Positions 38,492-47,163 of a stretch of DNA of 64,000 nt are shown piece by piece (the stretch's first letter is position 1; each line of letters opens with the position of its first letter). This DNA comes from Bosea beijingensis (GTDB taxonomy: Bacteria > Pseudomonadota > Alphaproteobacteria > Rhizobiales > Beijerinckiaceae). The translations under genes and the position numbers were made by a program. The notes below the pieces were generated by a model. The model was not told the DNA's origin and ran no database searches. It was given only the letters and a program-made list of their open reading frames with translations. The stretch spans positions 3,181,282 to 3,245,281 of the forward strand of contig NZ_CP132359.1 in assembly GCF_030758975.1 (NCBI RefSeq), given 5' to 3'.

Positions 38492-39415
38492 TCAGCGTGA
38501 GCGCGACGAGAGGCTGCCGCGGATATCCGCCGTCGACAGCAGCGCCACGCGGCGGTCGTCCCTGGGCGGCGCGACGAAGGCGCGCAGGGGCGCCTTGGGC
38601 AGGTCGAGATCGAGCGGCCGGCCGGGCGGCAGCGGCGCGTTCTTGATCAGCGTCACGATCGGGCTTTCGAGCGTGGGCAGCTTCGGCGCGGGCGCCTCGG
38701 GTGCGAAGGCGAGCGGGGCCGAGGCGAAGGAGCTCGCCGTGGTGGCCGACGAAGACGCTGTCGTGAGCGGAATGGCGGTGGTGGAGGCCGAGGCGAGCTG
38801 GATCGTCGGCTCCTCGATGCGGCGGCGCTCGGGACGTTCGCCCTTGACGTAGAAGGCATTGCCGCCGGCTACCGTTACGTAGCGCATGTTCTTGTAGCCG
38901 AAGCGCAGGCCGGCCATGTGGAAGTACTTGGCCGCGCCGACCGCGTCATTGCGACGGCCGTTGAGAATGTCTTCCGCGATGGCTTCGATCTTCGGCAGGA
39001 CTTTATCCGTCATCGGGCGGGTCAGCACGCCGGCGGCGAACTGGCGGGGAGCGCCGACCACGCCGCAGATCGTCTCCGGATATTTGGCGGATTCGACCCG
39101 GTTCATCACGACCGTGCCGACGCCGAGCAGGCCCGACTCGCTCGACCGGTTCGATTCGAAATACATCGCGCGGACGAGGCATTCCTTCTCGCGCGGATCG
39201 GACTTGGCCAGCGCGACCGCGAGCTTGCGGGCCTTGGCGGGTTCCTTCACGGCAGGAGCTGCCGCTGCGGAGGTCGAGGCCGTCTCGACGGTGGACATGC
39301 TGCAGGCGCCGAGAGCAGGGGCCGCCAGCGCAATCAGAAGCGGGATCGCCTTGCTGCCATGCCGGGATTTCTCACCGGAGAAAAGACCATGCGCAGCGAT
39401 CGCGATCCGCTTCAT
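38492..39415 (-). CDS. SleB-family cell wall hydrolase, predicted lipoprotein
   Basis: A 307-residue predicted lipoprotein. The N-terminal signal ends in the lipobox ALGAC, giving an acylated cysteine. The Hydrolase_2 (SleB) domain follows: CLVRAMYFESNRSSE, GVGTVVMNRVESAKYPETICGVV, and PKIEAIAEDILNG. Such enzymes cleave peptidoglycan glycan strands. The C-terminal third is low in complexity and rich in Ala, Ser, Thr and Pro. ATG 39415 is chosen so that the signal peptide starts at the basic MKRIAIAAHG. A perfect CtrA-type box lies upstream. Confidence 0.85.
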   Translation of the reverse strand: MKRIAIAAHGLFSGEKSRHGSKAIPLLIALAAPALGACSMSTVETASTSAAAAPAVKEPAKARKLAVALAKSDPREKECLVRAMYFESNRSSESGLLGVGTVVMNRVESAKYPETICGVVGAPRQFAAGVLTRPMTDKVLPKIEAIAEDILNGRRNDAVGAAKYFHMAGLRFGYKNMRYVTVAGGNAFYVKGERPERRRIEEPTIQLASASTTAIPLTTASSSATTASSFASAPLAFAPEAPAPKLPTLESPIVTLIKNAPLPPGRPLDLDLPKAPLRAFVAPPRDDRRVALLSTADIRGSLSSRSR

Positions 39416-39728
39416 GTGGCAATCTCCAGAGTTCCGGACCCATGGTCGCCGAGGGCGGCGAACCGGGATTGCCGGCAAGGAACCGCGAATTCCTTAACAG
39501 AAAGTTAATCCGAGACGGAAGGGGGAAGGGCGCATAGGCGACCCCTCCGCGTCTCCCCGAGGGAGATGCCTGGCTGACAGCGCCTTGTTCCAAAACGGAA
39601 AAGGCTGTGGTGCCGCACCGAAAATTTTCCTCCGGGCGGCCTCGCACAAGCTGTCAAAACCGTCATGTCGGCACCGGCGAAAGTCGCTGCGAGCGCGGTT
39701 TCGTGATCAGAACCGGCGAAGGCGGGTA
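39416..39728. other. Intergenic region upstream of sleB; holds no gene
   Basis: No convincing gene on either strand. The notable content is the CtrA-like box at 39493-39507; the rest shows no structure I can name. Confidence 0.55.
39493..39507. promoter_or_regulatory. CtrA-type binding site (TTAA-N7-TTAA)
   Basis: TTAA, seven bases, TTAA matches the CtrA full-site spacing exactly. It is 78 bases upstream of the sleB start. TTAA is rare in this GC-rich window, which makes a chance pair unlikely but not impossible. Confidence 0.55.
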
Positions 39729-40205
39729 TCAGTTCCCCGAACCCGGCAGGCGTGGCAGCGGCAGGAAGTCGATGCCTTCCTCATGGAGCATCTGGGCATC
39801 GTCCGGCGTTGCCTCGCCATAGATCGCGCGCTCTTCCGCCTCGCCGTGATGGATCTTCAGGGCCTCGTCCGCGAAGCGCCTGCCGACATGCTCGGCATTC
39901 TCGCTGACATGGCGGTGCAGCGCAGCCACCACCTCGCGGAAGGCCTTTTCCTTCTCGCTCATCAGAGCGACCGGCGCAGGCGCCGCTGCCGCGGGGGCGG
40001 AAGCTTCCGGCGCCGGCTGCGGCGCCTTCGGGCCGAGATCGCTGCGGGCGACATTGGGTGCCATGATCGCGCGCTCGACCTTCGCGCTGTTGCAGATCGG
40101 ACAGGTGACGAAGTCGCGCTTCACCTGATCCTCGAAGCCGGCCGAGGAGGCGAACCAGCTTTCGAATTCATGGGCGCTGTCGCAGATGAGGGCGTAACGG
40201 ATCAT
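39729..40205 (-). CDS. DUF1178 protein
   Basis: A 158-residue protein of the DUF1178 family. The N-terminal part IRYALICDSAHEFESWF with C8, C35 and C38 (in CPICNS) looks like a small metal-binding module. A Pro/Ala-rich linker follows, then a conserved C-terminal helical part (FREVVAALHRHVSENAEHVG, RAIYGEATPDD). The function is not established. It lies with grxC and comF on the same strand, which could form one unit. Confidence 0.88.
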   Translation of the reverse strand: MIRYALICDSAHEFESWFASSAGFEDQVKRDFVTCPICNSAKVERAIMAPNVARSDLGPKAPQPAPEASAPAAAAPAPVALMSEKEKAFREVVAALHRHVSENAEHVGRRFADEALKIHHGEAEERAIYGEATPDDAQMLHEEGIDFLPLPRLPGSGN

Positions 40206-40260
40206 GGCGTCATAGATGGTGGCGCGGGGCCATCAAGGCAAATGGATCCGCCAAGGGGTG

Positions 40261-40518
40261 TCAGGCCGCCAGGAGCTTGTCGAGCTCGCCACGGGCATCG
40301 AGGGCATGGATGTCGTCGGAGCCGCCGACATGCTGTTCGCCGATGAAGATCTGCGGAACCGAGGTGCGCCCGCCGGCTCGCGCCGTCATTGCCTGGCGCA
40401 GCTCCGGGTTGCCATCGACATCGATCTCGGTGAAGGCCACCCCCTTGCGCGTCAGCAGCGCCTTGGCCGCCTTGCAATAGGGGCACCAGGCAGTGGTGTA
40501 GATCGTGACCGGCGGCAT
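40261..40518 (-). CDS. grxC: Glutaredoxin 3
   Basis: An 85-residue dithiol glutaredoxin. The active site is CPYC (C12-C15), followed by the TSVPQIFIG cis-proline motif and GGSDD for glutathione binding. It reduces protein disulfides and glutathionylated proteins with glutathione. ATG 40518 starts the conserved fold; the open frame upstream is a spurious extension. It is 28 bases downstream of comF on the same strand. Confidence 0.95.
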   Translation of the reverse strand: MPPVTIYTTAWCPYCKAAKALLTRKGVAFTEIDVDGNPELRQAMTARAGGRTSVPQIFIGEQHVGGSDDIHALDARGELDKLLAA

Positions 40519-40546
40519 CAGGAAGCGTCTCTCGTTGCGATGCCCC

Positions 40547-41428
40547 TCATGTAGTGATTTCCCGGCCATCCGTCACGACCCGTGCGAAGGTCAGCACGTC
40601 GACGGCGCTCGCATGGGCTCTCAGCAGGGCGCGCGCCGCGGCATTGACCGTCGCACCCGTGGTCAGCACGTCGTCGACCAGCAGGATGCGCCGGCCTTCG
40701 ACGAGGCTGCGCATCGCTGCCGACACGTGGAAAGCGCCCTGCAGGTTCTCGGCGCGCTGGGCGCGCGTCAGCCCGACCTGCTGCCGTGTCCGCCTGATTC
40801 GCGTCAGGGCCGTGGTGGCAAGCGGCAGGCCGGTTTCGCGGGAGACGGCCCGGGCCAGGGCTGCGGCCTGATTGAAACGCCGGCGCCAGAGACGGGTGCG
40901 ATGGAGTGGCACGGGCAGGACGAGTCCGGCATCGGCGATGAGTTCGCGTCCCGCCTGCACCATCATTCGGCCGAGGGTCAGCGACAGCTCTACGCGGTCA
41001 CCATATTTCAGGCGATGGACCAGTTCGCGCGCCGTGCCGTCGAAGCGGCAGACGGCCCGGGCCCGTGCAAAGACCGGTGGGTCGGCGATCGCGGCCGGCG
41101 AGAGCAGGCCCGTGCCAAGGTCGACGGGAAACGGCGTGCCCAAGCGCTCGCAATAGGGGCGCTCGATGAACCCGATGCCGCGCCAGCAGGCCGGGCACAG
41201 CGCCTGCGCCTCGCCGGTGGCTGCCTGGCAGGCTATGCAGGTTGGCGGGTAGACGATGCCGACAAGTCCGCGCAGGCTGGTGCGCAGCGACAGGCGAAGG
41301 CGTGCCGCGGTTTCATGCAGAAGGGCCGTGGCCGATCGCGAGATCCCGGCTGCGCCGACCGCGGGCAGGGCGCGCCCGGAGCCGGGCCCGGCCTCATCAT
41401 CCGGCCCGTCGATCCGCCATTCGGGCAT
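40547..41428 (-). CDS. comF: ComF family phosphoribosyltransferase-like protein
   Basis: A protein of about 293 residues with an N-terminal zinc ribbon (PTCIAC and CPACW) and a C-terminal phosphoribosyltransferase fold. The PRPP-binding motif is ILLVDDVLTTGAT and the family stretch RRRFNQAAALAR is present. ComF proteins act in DNA uptake in competent bacteria, but the family is widespread and its role in non-competent species is unclear. ATG 41428 is preferred; an upstream start at 41476 is also open. Confidence 0.85.
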   Translation of the reverse strand: MPEWRIDGPDDEAGPGSGRALPAVGAAGISRSATALLHETAARLRLSLRTSLRGLVGIVYPPTCIACQAATGEAQALCPACWRGIGFIERPYCERLGTPFPVDLGTGLLSPAAIADPPVFARARAVCRFDGTARELVHRLKYGDRVELSLTLGRMMVQAGRELIADAGLVLPVPLHRTRLWRRRFNQAAALARAVSRETGLPLATTALTRIRRTRQQVGLTRAQRAENLQGAFHVSAAMRSLVEGRRILLVDDVLTTGATVNAAARALLRAHASAVDVLTFARVVTDGREITT

Positions 41429-41476
41429 GGTGGTCGTTATCCGATCGCCGCAAGCAGCCGAGCGCGTGTCGGCCAA

Positions 41477-41752
41477 GACCGCGCCAGCATCGGGCTTCCT
41501 GCAGCGAAGGGCAACCTGGGATCAGCCGCCAGATCCAGGCCATCCGAGGGCGTGGCTCGTCTTCGAGCAGCATCTGCCGCATCCGTTTGAGACAGTGCCT
41601 AGGCGCTTTTGGCCGCATCGCGCGGGTCAGCAGGGTCCTTGCCAGCATTGCTCACAACAGGTGTCTCCATGGATTTATCGAAGATCTGCACGGCTTTCCG
41701 CGAGGCTTGGCGCCGTCCGGACATCTTTATGCAGGCGCCGTGCAAAAAGCTG
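41477..41752. other. Gap between comF and tRNA-Glu without a convincing gene
   Basis: Short open frames exist on both strands (for example 83 codons on the minus strand at 41397-41648, 37 codons on the plus strand from 41669), but none shows a recognisable domain or a good ribosome site. Confidence 0.45.
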
Positions 41753-41781
41753 TTGCGGCGGCGCGGTTGTCCGACTACATA
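41753..41781 (+). promoter_or_regulatory. Candidate sigma-70 promoter of tRNA-Glu
   Basis: TTGCGG (-35) and TACATA (-10) are separated by exactly 17 bases, and the tRNA begins 20 bases after the -10 hexamer. Confidence 0.55.
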
Positions 41782-41800
41782 GGCGCCCTCGGCCAGCGCT

Positions 41801-41876
41801 GCTCCCTTCGTCTAGCGGTCTAGGACGTCGCCCTCTCACGGCGAAAACAGGGGTTCGAGTCCCCTAGGGAGCGCCA
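41801..41876 (+). tRNA. tRNA-Glu (anticodon CTC)
   Basis: The acceptor stem GCTCCCT pairs with AGGGAGC, followed by discriminator G and an encoded CCA. The anticodon stem TCGCC / GGCGA encloses the loop CTCTCAC, giving anticodon CTC. The T arm GGGGTTCGAGTCCCC is complete. Its 3' end is the probable integration site of the downstream element. Confidence 0.97.
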
Positions 41877-41938
41877 TTTTTGCCGGAAATCCTTGAATTT
41901 TCAGCGTTTTTATGCGAGATTTGGCCTCGCTGCGACGG

Positions 41939-41974
41939 CTGGTAGGAATTCTGGTAAGAATCCTGGTTAGAATC
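41939..41974 (+). repeat. Three tandem 12-base repeats between tRNA-Glu and the integrase gene
   Basis: CTGGTAGGAATT, CTGGTAAGAATC and CTGGTTAGAATC follow each other without spacers, ending 20 bases before the integrase ATG. The position suits integrase arm-type binding sites, or an operator for the integrase gene. Confidence 0.8.
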
Positions 41975-41994
41975 CGGCGCTCTGGAGGTGCCGG

Positions 41995-43908
41995 ATGGGC
42001 CGCATCAACGCCAACGGAAATCCGTTTCTCGTCGAACGCGCCGAAGGCGGTTTCACCTATTTCCGCAACATCCCGCCTGCGCTTCGGGCTGCTGCAGCGG
42101 GAGAGGTCGCGTTGCCATGGACGGGCGAGCGACGTGCGGTTGGCGGACGCGCCACGATCAAGATCGCGCTGGGCACGCGTGACATCGCCCTCGCGCGCAA
42201 GCGCTGGTTCGACATTCATCCGCAAGTCGAGGACATTATCGAGGTCGCGCGCCTTCGGCAGGTCCGATCGAAGCGTCCCGAAACGCCCCGCGCGGTGACT
42301 GGCCTGTCCCCGTCGGATATCGAGACGATGGCGAAGCGGTACTACCAGCAGATTCTGAGCCGCGATGATGACGAGGTGTTGAGGGACGACACGCTCGCCG
42401 ACCAGACGGAGATCGTCTTGGAGGAGGCTGGCTGGTCGAAGGACGATCCTGGTGCCGTCCGGGCGGCCCGGCGAGAAGCGCATGAGCGTGAACTCGGAGT
42501 GCTGGCGCGCGGTCTGGAGGACATGAAAACCGTGGACTACGACGGCTCGTCTCTCGTTCCGAGGCTCGCCTCGCTGACCGCCGACGGGCATTCGGAGGCC
42601 AGCGCACGCGCGATCAAGCAGATGCTCGACGATGCTGTCGGAGAGAACGAGATCGACGCCGTTCTCGCCGAAAACGGCGTCACCATCCCGCGCGTGCATC
42701 CGGATCGCCGACGGCTTGTCCTTGCCCTCTTAAGGTCAGGCATGGAAGCCCATCAGGACGTGCTCGCGCGACTGGATGGCAAGCCCGTCCAGACACCGGT
42801 TCCGATCGCGCCTCTGAAGCTTCCAGACCCAGACGAAGGTTCGAAGTTGCGGGATGCCTACAAGGCTTGGAAAGTTCAGCAGAAGCCCGCCGACAAGACG
42901 GCAGAGGAATATGGCGTCTATGTCGAGCGTTTCATCGCCATCAACGGAAATCTGTCGATCCGCTCGATCACGAAGAAGCACGTTCTTGCCTATCGCGACG
43001 GGTTGAGCCTCTTCCCGCGGAATGTGCCGGCCGATCTCCGGGAGGCCAATGTCGAAGCCATCCAGGAATGGGCGGCGAAGAAACGGGCGAAGCTCTTGTC
43101 GCGGAGCACGATCAACGACAAAGCAATTGGTGCGATTTCCGCGATCCTCGCTGTCGCGCTGAATCACGATGAAATCCCATCTAACCCCTGCGCTGGGACA
43201 AAATTCAAGCTCAAGGAAGGCGAGATCATTGAGCGTCAGCCCTATGCCGATCGAGATTTAGAGAAGCTCTTGCTTTCGGCCGTCTTTGCGAAAGGGAAGC
43301 GATATTCAGCGGGCGGAGGTGAGGCACAGAAGTGGCTGCCATTGATCTCGATGTACAGCGGAGCCCGATTGGAAGAGATCGGCCAGCTGAGGACAGCCGA
43401 TATCCGCAGCCAAGACGGAATCCACTACTTCGACATGGAGACGATCGACGACACGCCTGGCCAGGAGACGCATCGGAAGACCAAGTCATCCCGGCGCAAG
43501 GTCCCCGTCCACCAGCGTCTGATCGAGCTCGGGTTGTTGACTTACGTTGCTGCGCAACGGAAGGCCGGGGCGGTTCGGCTCTTTCCCTTGCTGACTCCCT
43601 ATCGCGGGAAGATCACGCACGGGTTCAGCAAGTGGTGGGGACGCTACGCGCGAAAGTTTGTACCTGTGGAAGAAAACAAGACCTTTCACAGCTTTCGTCA
43701 TCGCGTCACCGATCAGTTCCGCAACCAGGCCAAGCCGCTCTATGCAGTCATGCAAGAGGTGCTCGGCCACGATGTGTCTGATACAACAAGCGGCTATGGG
43801 GCGGGCTTCGATCTGCCGACGCTTGATTCCGCGGTTCAGGCGTTGAATTATGGACCAAAGATCGACGCATTGTTGAAAGCGATCAGCCCCATGCGAATTG
43901 TGACCTAG
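41995..43908 (+). CDS. int: Large tyrosine integrase
   Basis: A 637-residue site-specific recombinase, much longer than XerC. An N-terminal DUF6538-like domain (about 10-80) and a helical middle precede a core-binding region (about 285-400). The catalytic domain carries R458 in SGARLEEI, lysines near 497-502, H565 and R568 in HSFRHR, H592 in VLGHDVSD, and nucleophile Y601. GGAGG lies eight bases before the ATG. It sits 119 bases after tRNA-Glu, the typical place for the integrase of a tRNA-targeting element. Confidence 0.93.
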   Translation: MGRINANGNPFLVERAEGGFTYFRNIPPALRAAAAGEVALPWTGERRAVGGRATIKIALGTRDIALARKRWFDIHPQVEDIIEVARLRQVRSKRPETPRAVTGLSPSDIETMAKRYYQQILSRDDDEVLRDDTLADQTEIVLEEAGWSKDDPGAVRAARREAHERELGVLARGLEDMKTVDYDGSSLVPRLASLTADGHSEASARAIKQMLDDAVGENEIDAVLAENGVTIPRVHPDRRRLVLALLRSGMEAHQDVLARLDGKPVQTPVPIAPLKLPDPDEGSKLRDAYKAWKVQQKPADKTAEEYGVYVERFIAINGNLSIRSITKKHVLAYRDGLSLFPRNVPADLREANVEAIQEWAAKKRAKLLSRSTINDKAIGAISAILAVALNHDEIPSNPCAGTKFKLKEGEIIERQPYADRDLEKLLLSAVFAKGKRYSAGGGEAQKWLPLISMYSGARLEEIGQLRTADIRSQDGIHYFDMETIDDTPGQETHRKTKSSRRKVPVHQRLIELGLLTYVAAQRKAGAVRLFPLLTPYRGKITHGFSKWWGRYARKFVPVEENKTFHSFRHRVTDQFRNQAKPLYAVMQEVLGHDVSDTTSGYGAGFDLPTLDSAVQALNYGPKIDALLKAISPMRIVT

Positions 43909-44807
43909 CTGTTACCAACTTGGGTCGAGCGCGGCATCTTGTTTGAGGTGCCGGCTGAACCCTTGAACGCCTGCCCGAACCCCTGCGCCCTGGACTTCCA
44001 CCCCGCGGTCGCCTGCCGCCCCGGCGCGACGACATGGTCATGGATGATGCGCTCGGCGATGCGGATGAGGCGGTCGGCATCGAAGCCCTTCGGGCGAAAG
44101 ACGTAGAACTCCTGCGCCTGGCTCGCGCGCATGATCGCGCCGAAGCCGTAGGCCGTGGCGCGCATCGCCTCTTCCGGCGCGATGCCGATCAGCCGGCAGT
44201 GCGCCTGGCCGGCCTGGCTCCCAAGCCAGGGATTGAGCGCGGCGTTGCGCATGCGAGCGTGAAGGCGCTTGTCGAACTCGCGGATCGAGAGGTCGGCCGG
44301 AAGCCGGACCGCGAGGCAGCGCTCGGCGAGCACGACGGGCGATCCATCGAGAGGCTTGCTGTTCGGCAGGATGTGCTGCCCCATCCAGTTGTCGTACCCG
44401 AGATCGCTGCAGGGGTAGCCGTCGGCGCTGGTGGTGAGTGCGCCATAGCGATCGGCGTTGAGCTCGCGGAAGCGGTCTCGCAGATGGACCTGCGCGGTGA
44501 CCGAGACCTTGTGGAGCGGCATCCTGAGGCGGCGGGCGAGGCCAAGCAGGCCGGTCCCGACCGTCGGCATGCTGTGGTCCTCGCCGCAGCCGGCGACATA
44601 CATGAAGACGAGCTTGCCCGGCTGATAGGCCGCGAGGAAACGCGTTCCGTTGAAGGCATCGTTGGCGAGAGGCAGCAGCGTCTTCCCGCCGATCCGCGGC
44701 CATTGCGTCGGGAACCATTGGGTGATGGCGCCGGCCGAGCCATCCGGCAAGAGCCGGCTGCCGATCGGGCGCTTCGAACGGATGGCGGGCGTGGTCCTGG
44801 TCTTCAT
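43905..44807 (-). CDS. Hypothetical protein convergent with the integrase
   Basis: A 300-residue protein I do not recognise. It is soluble and rich in Arg and Ala, with no signal peptide or membrane segment. Recurrent features are a GCGEDHSMPTVG stretch, a DNWMGQH stretch, and a basic C-terminus (GRQATAGWKSRAQGFGQ). Its stop overlaps the end of the integrase gene by four bases. It is the last gene of the minus-strand cluster that includes the AAA+ ATPase 54 bases upstream, so it may belong to the same functional unit. Confidence 0.7.
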   Translation of the reverse strand: MKTRTTPAIRSKRPIGSRLLPDGSAGAITQWFPTQWPRIGGKTLLPLANDAFNGTRFLAAYQPGKLVFMYVAGCGEDHSMPTVGTGLLGLARRLRMPLHKVSVTAQVHLRDRFRELNADRYGALTTSADGYPCSDLGYDNWMGQHILPNSKPLDGSPVVLAERCLAVRLPADLSIREFDKRLHARMRNAALNPWLGSQAGQAHCRLIGIAPEEAMRATAYGFGAIMRASQAQEFYVFRPKGFDADRLIRIAERIIHDHVVAPGRQATAGWKSRAQGFGQAFKGSAGTSNKMPRSTQVGNS

Positions 44808-44861
44808 GATCCTGATCTTTCTGTCGTCTCGGGCTTCCCGGGGGCATTCCCGTTCTCACCC

Positions 44862-46085
44862 TCACCCCCGCTCCCCTTCGTCCTTGCGCTTTGGCGTGAT
44901 GAACCCGATCGGCCTCCTCGCGCCCTCTTTCCCGCCGATGAGAACCTGCTCGGCCTGACGGATGTCGGCGATGTCGAGATCGCGCCGCCCGGCCTCGCAG
45001 GCGAAGCCCATGGCGATGGGCCAGAGGCGCGAGAGCGTGCGCGGGTTGTGGCCGGCGATGGCCTTGAACAGCGCCGCCCCGGGTTCGGCGAAGCTTTGTC
45101 CGACGCGCAGGTTGGCCTCGTGGAAGAGGCTTTTCTGGATCGCCAGCATCTCATCGGGCTTCAGCGCGACCTGGAACACGATTAGACGGTCGACGATGCT
45201 GGGCGAGAGCGGCGAGAGGCTGTTGGCGGTGGCGAACCAGAAGATGTGGTCGGCGCGGATCGGCAGATCGAGAAACTCGTCGACGAAGCGGGCGGCGTTC
45301 TCGCGCTCGAGGAGCGAGTGCAGGACGTTCTCCGGTGTCTCGCTCGGGTTGATCGGCGAGGCTTTTTCGATCTCGTCGATGACGATCAGCGGGGAGGCAT
45401 GGCTGCCCTCGATGAGGAGTTTGGCGACCTTGCCCGGCCCCGACGACCGCCAGACCGGGGTCAGCCCGGAGAAGGCCGAGCCGCGGTCGGTCATCAGGTT
45501 CATCGCGATGACCTCGGAAGGGACGCCCAGCGCCTCGGCGAGCTTGCGGGCATAGAAGGTCTTGCCCGTTCCCGGCGGTCCGACCACGACGGCTGGATCG
45601 AGCCGCAGCGGCGTGCCGGTCGCAGCGCTCAACCCCGCCGCCCGGACGATCCAGGCCGTGACCTCGCTGAAGTGCGGACAGATCGCGTCCAGGCCCGCGA
45701 TGCGCGCGATCATGACCGCGTCCGGGATGACGAGCTTGCGCCAGGGACCCCGCTCATCTCCTTGCATCCGGGTCCAGAGCCTGATCTGGCGGGCGTCGCC
45801 GGCATCCTCGCCCTTGCCGCTCTCGGCGGGATCGCCGACGAAGCCATCGCCCTGGCCGAGACGGCGGGCGAGGCGCTCGGCATCGTAGATCTCGATCGTG
45901 GGGCCCAAGGTCGCCGCCGCGGCCTCGCCGACCGGGGCCGGCTCCTGCGCCTGCGGGAGGGCTGCCCTGCCGTCGGGGCGCTGCCGGCGCAGGTGGCCGA
46001 GCAGGGCGCGGTTCTCATGGTCGCGCCAGCTCTGCCCGAAGGCGGCCTCGACGTCCTCGGACGGGTCAGGCATTTTGCTGCTCAT
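44862..46085 (-). CDS. AAA+ ATPase, Lon-like core without protease domain
   Basis: A 407-residue ATPase. A divergent N-terminal region of about 110 residues precedes the AAA+ core: Walker A GPPGTGKT (169-176), Walker B LIVIDEIE (233-240), sensor 1 ATAN (285-288) and an SPSIVDR arginine-finger region. The core resembles Lon, but no serine-lysine protease domain follows; the protein ends soon after the lid. It begins eight bases after the stop of the paralog A gene and is certainly co-transcribed with it. The client is unknown. Confidence 0.85.
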   Translation of the reverse strand: MSSKMPDPSEDVEAAFGQSWRDHENRALLGHLRRQRPDGRAALPQAQEPAPVGEAAAATLGPTIEIYDAERLARRLGQGDGFVGDPAESGKGEDAGDARQIRLWTRMQGDERGPWRKLVIPDAVMIARIAGLDAICPHFSEVTAWIVRAAGLSAATGTPLRLDPAVVVGPPGTGKTFYARKLAEALGVPSEVIAMNLMTDRGSAFSGLTPVWRSSGPGKVAKLLIEGSHASPLIVIDEIEKASPINPSETPENVLHSLLERENAARFVDEFLDLPIRADHIFWFATANSLSPLSPSIVDRLIVFQVALKPDEMLAIQKSLFHEANLRVGQSFAEPGAALFKAIAGHNPRTLSRLWPIAMGFACEAGRRDLDIADIRQAEQVLIGGKEGARRPIGFITPKRKDEGERG

Positions 46086-46093
46086 GACCCGCC

Positions 46094-47035
46094 TCACAGC
46101 TCGACGCCGCCGAGGACGGTCACGAAGGGCGGTCCCTGCCGGGCGATCCTGCGGCCGACGCCGAGTGCGATCTCGACCAGCGCCCGCATCGCATCGGGAT
46201 CGGCGGCGCGCTCCGAGACGAGCCGCTCCACCTCCATCTTCACGATCAGGTCGTCGGAGCTGCGCGCCGGCCACAGCCCGATCCGGCAGAGGCGGGCATA
46301 GGCAAGGATCAGCGCCCCGCGGCGGGCACCGTACCAGAAGGGGGCGGGCGGTTCGGCCTGCGACCAGGTCTCGATGGTCGCGAACAGGGTCCTTGCCTCG
46401 TCGAGCAGGAGAGCGAGATCGGGGGGATCGTCGAACCAGGCTTCGAGCGCCGGTCCATGCTCGAGGTGATAGACCTCGGTTCCGCCGGCATCGCTGTCGC
46501 CGGGCCGCGGCAGCACGGCGCCGCTGAAGCGCAGAGCAGCCTCCTGCATGCCGGGCGGGATGCGCGCGCCGATGACGGGACGCGGATGGTGGTCGGCGAA
46601 GGGCCGCAGCAGTGCCCCCTTCATCAGTGCAGGATCGTGGACGCCGTCGCCGAAGCGATACTGCTCGCCCCGCTCCTTGGCGAGCATGGTCCTGGCGAAA
46701 TGGTCCTCGGGCGAAGCCGGAGGCACCAGCAGCATCGCGATCTCGCCGGCATGGGCAAGGAGCGCGAGCGCATTGCCGATATCGACCAGATGCTCCAAGA
46801 CCGAGGGATCGGCTTCGGCGAGCGCCAGGAACCTCTGATACTCCCGGGCATGCACAAGCGCCCTTCCGCGCAGGTCGAGGAGCGGCGGCAGCCGCTCGAG
46901 CAGCGCGGCATGGCGCTCCAACGCGTCCGGCATCTCCGGCAGGAGCCAATCGAGCGCGGCGAGTTCGTCGAGAACGGGCTTGCTGTCCGTCTCGAAGACG
47001 AGATCACGCAGAGACGGTGCGGTGTTATCGGTCAT
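46094..47035 (-). CDS. Uncharacterised paralog A of a four-member family in this element
   Basis: A 313-residue soluble protein of no known family. It shares with paralogs B (47164-48057), C (48214-49131) and D (63495-64000) an N-terminal PVLDELAALDWL motif, a helical ALALLAHAGEIAMLL segment, and a C-terminal YARLCRIGLWPAR helix followed by ADPDAMRA. It lies directly before the Lon-like AAA+ gene. ATG 47035 is chosen because the conserved part starts here; a longer frame exists upstream but runs through the terminator. Confidence 0.8.
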   Translation of the reverse strand: MTDNTAPSLRDLVFETDSKPVLDELAALDWLLPEMPDALERHAALLERLPPLLDLRGRALVHAREYQRFLALAEADPSVLEHLVDIGNALALLAHAGEIAMLLVPPASPEDHFARTMLAKERGEQYRFGDGVHDPALMKGALLRPFADHHPRPVIGARIPPGMQEAALRFSGAVLPRPGDSDAGGTEVYHLEHGPALEAWFDDPPDLALLLDEARTLFATIETWSQAEPPAPFWYGARRGALILAYARLCRIGLWPARSSDDLIVKMEVERLVSERAADPDAMRALVEIALGVGRRIARQGPPFVTVLGGVEL

Positions 47036-47098
47036 GGTCTGATTGAGTCCCGAGGGGTCGGCCTGTCCGCCCTTTCCCCTCCCTCCTCGCCATGACGA

Positions 47099-47124
47099 AA
47101 GGCGCGACGAGAACGTCGCGCCTT
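47099..47124 (-). terminator. Hairpin terminator after paralog B
   Basis: An eleven-base-pair perfect stem AAGGCGCGACG / CGTCGCGCCTT. On the minus strand it is followed by TTTCG. It lies 40 bases after the stop of paralog B and before the start of paralog A. Confidence 0.7.
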
Positions 47125-47163
47125 CTGCTGCCCCGAACATGTCGAGCCCCTGCCCGGCGCCGG

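Noticed and set aside
41669..41782. A 37-codon open frame just upstream of tRNA-Glu
   Set aside because: No ribosome site, no recognisable sequence, and it contains the likely tRNA promoter.
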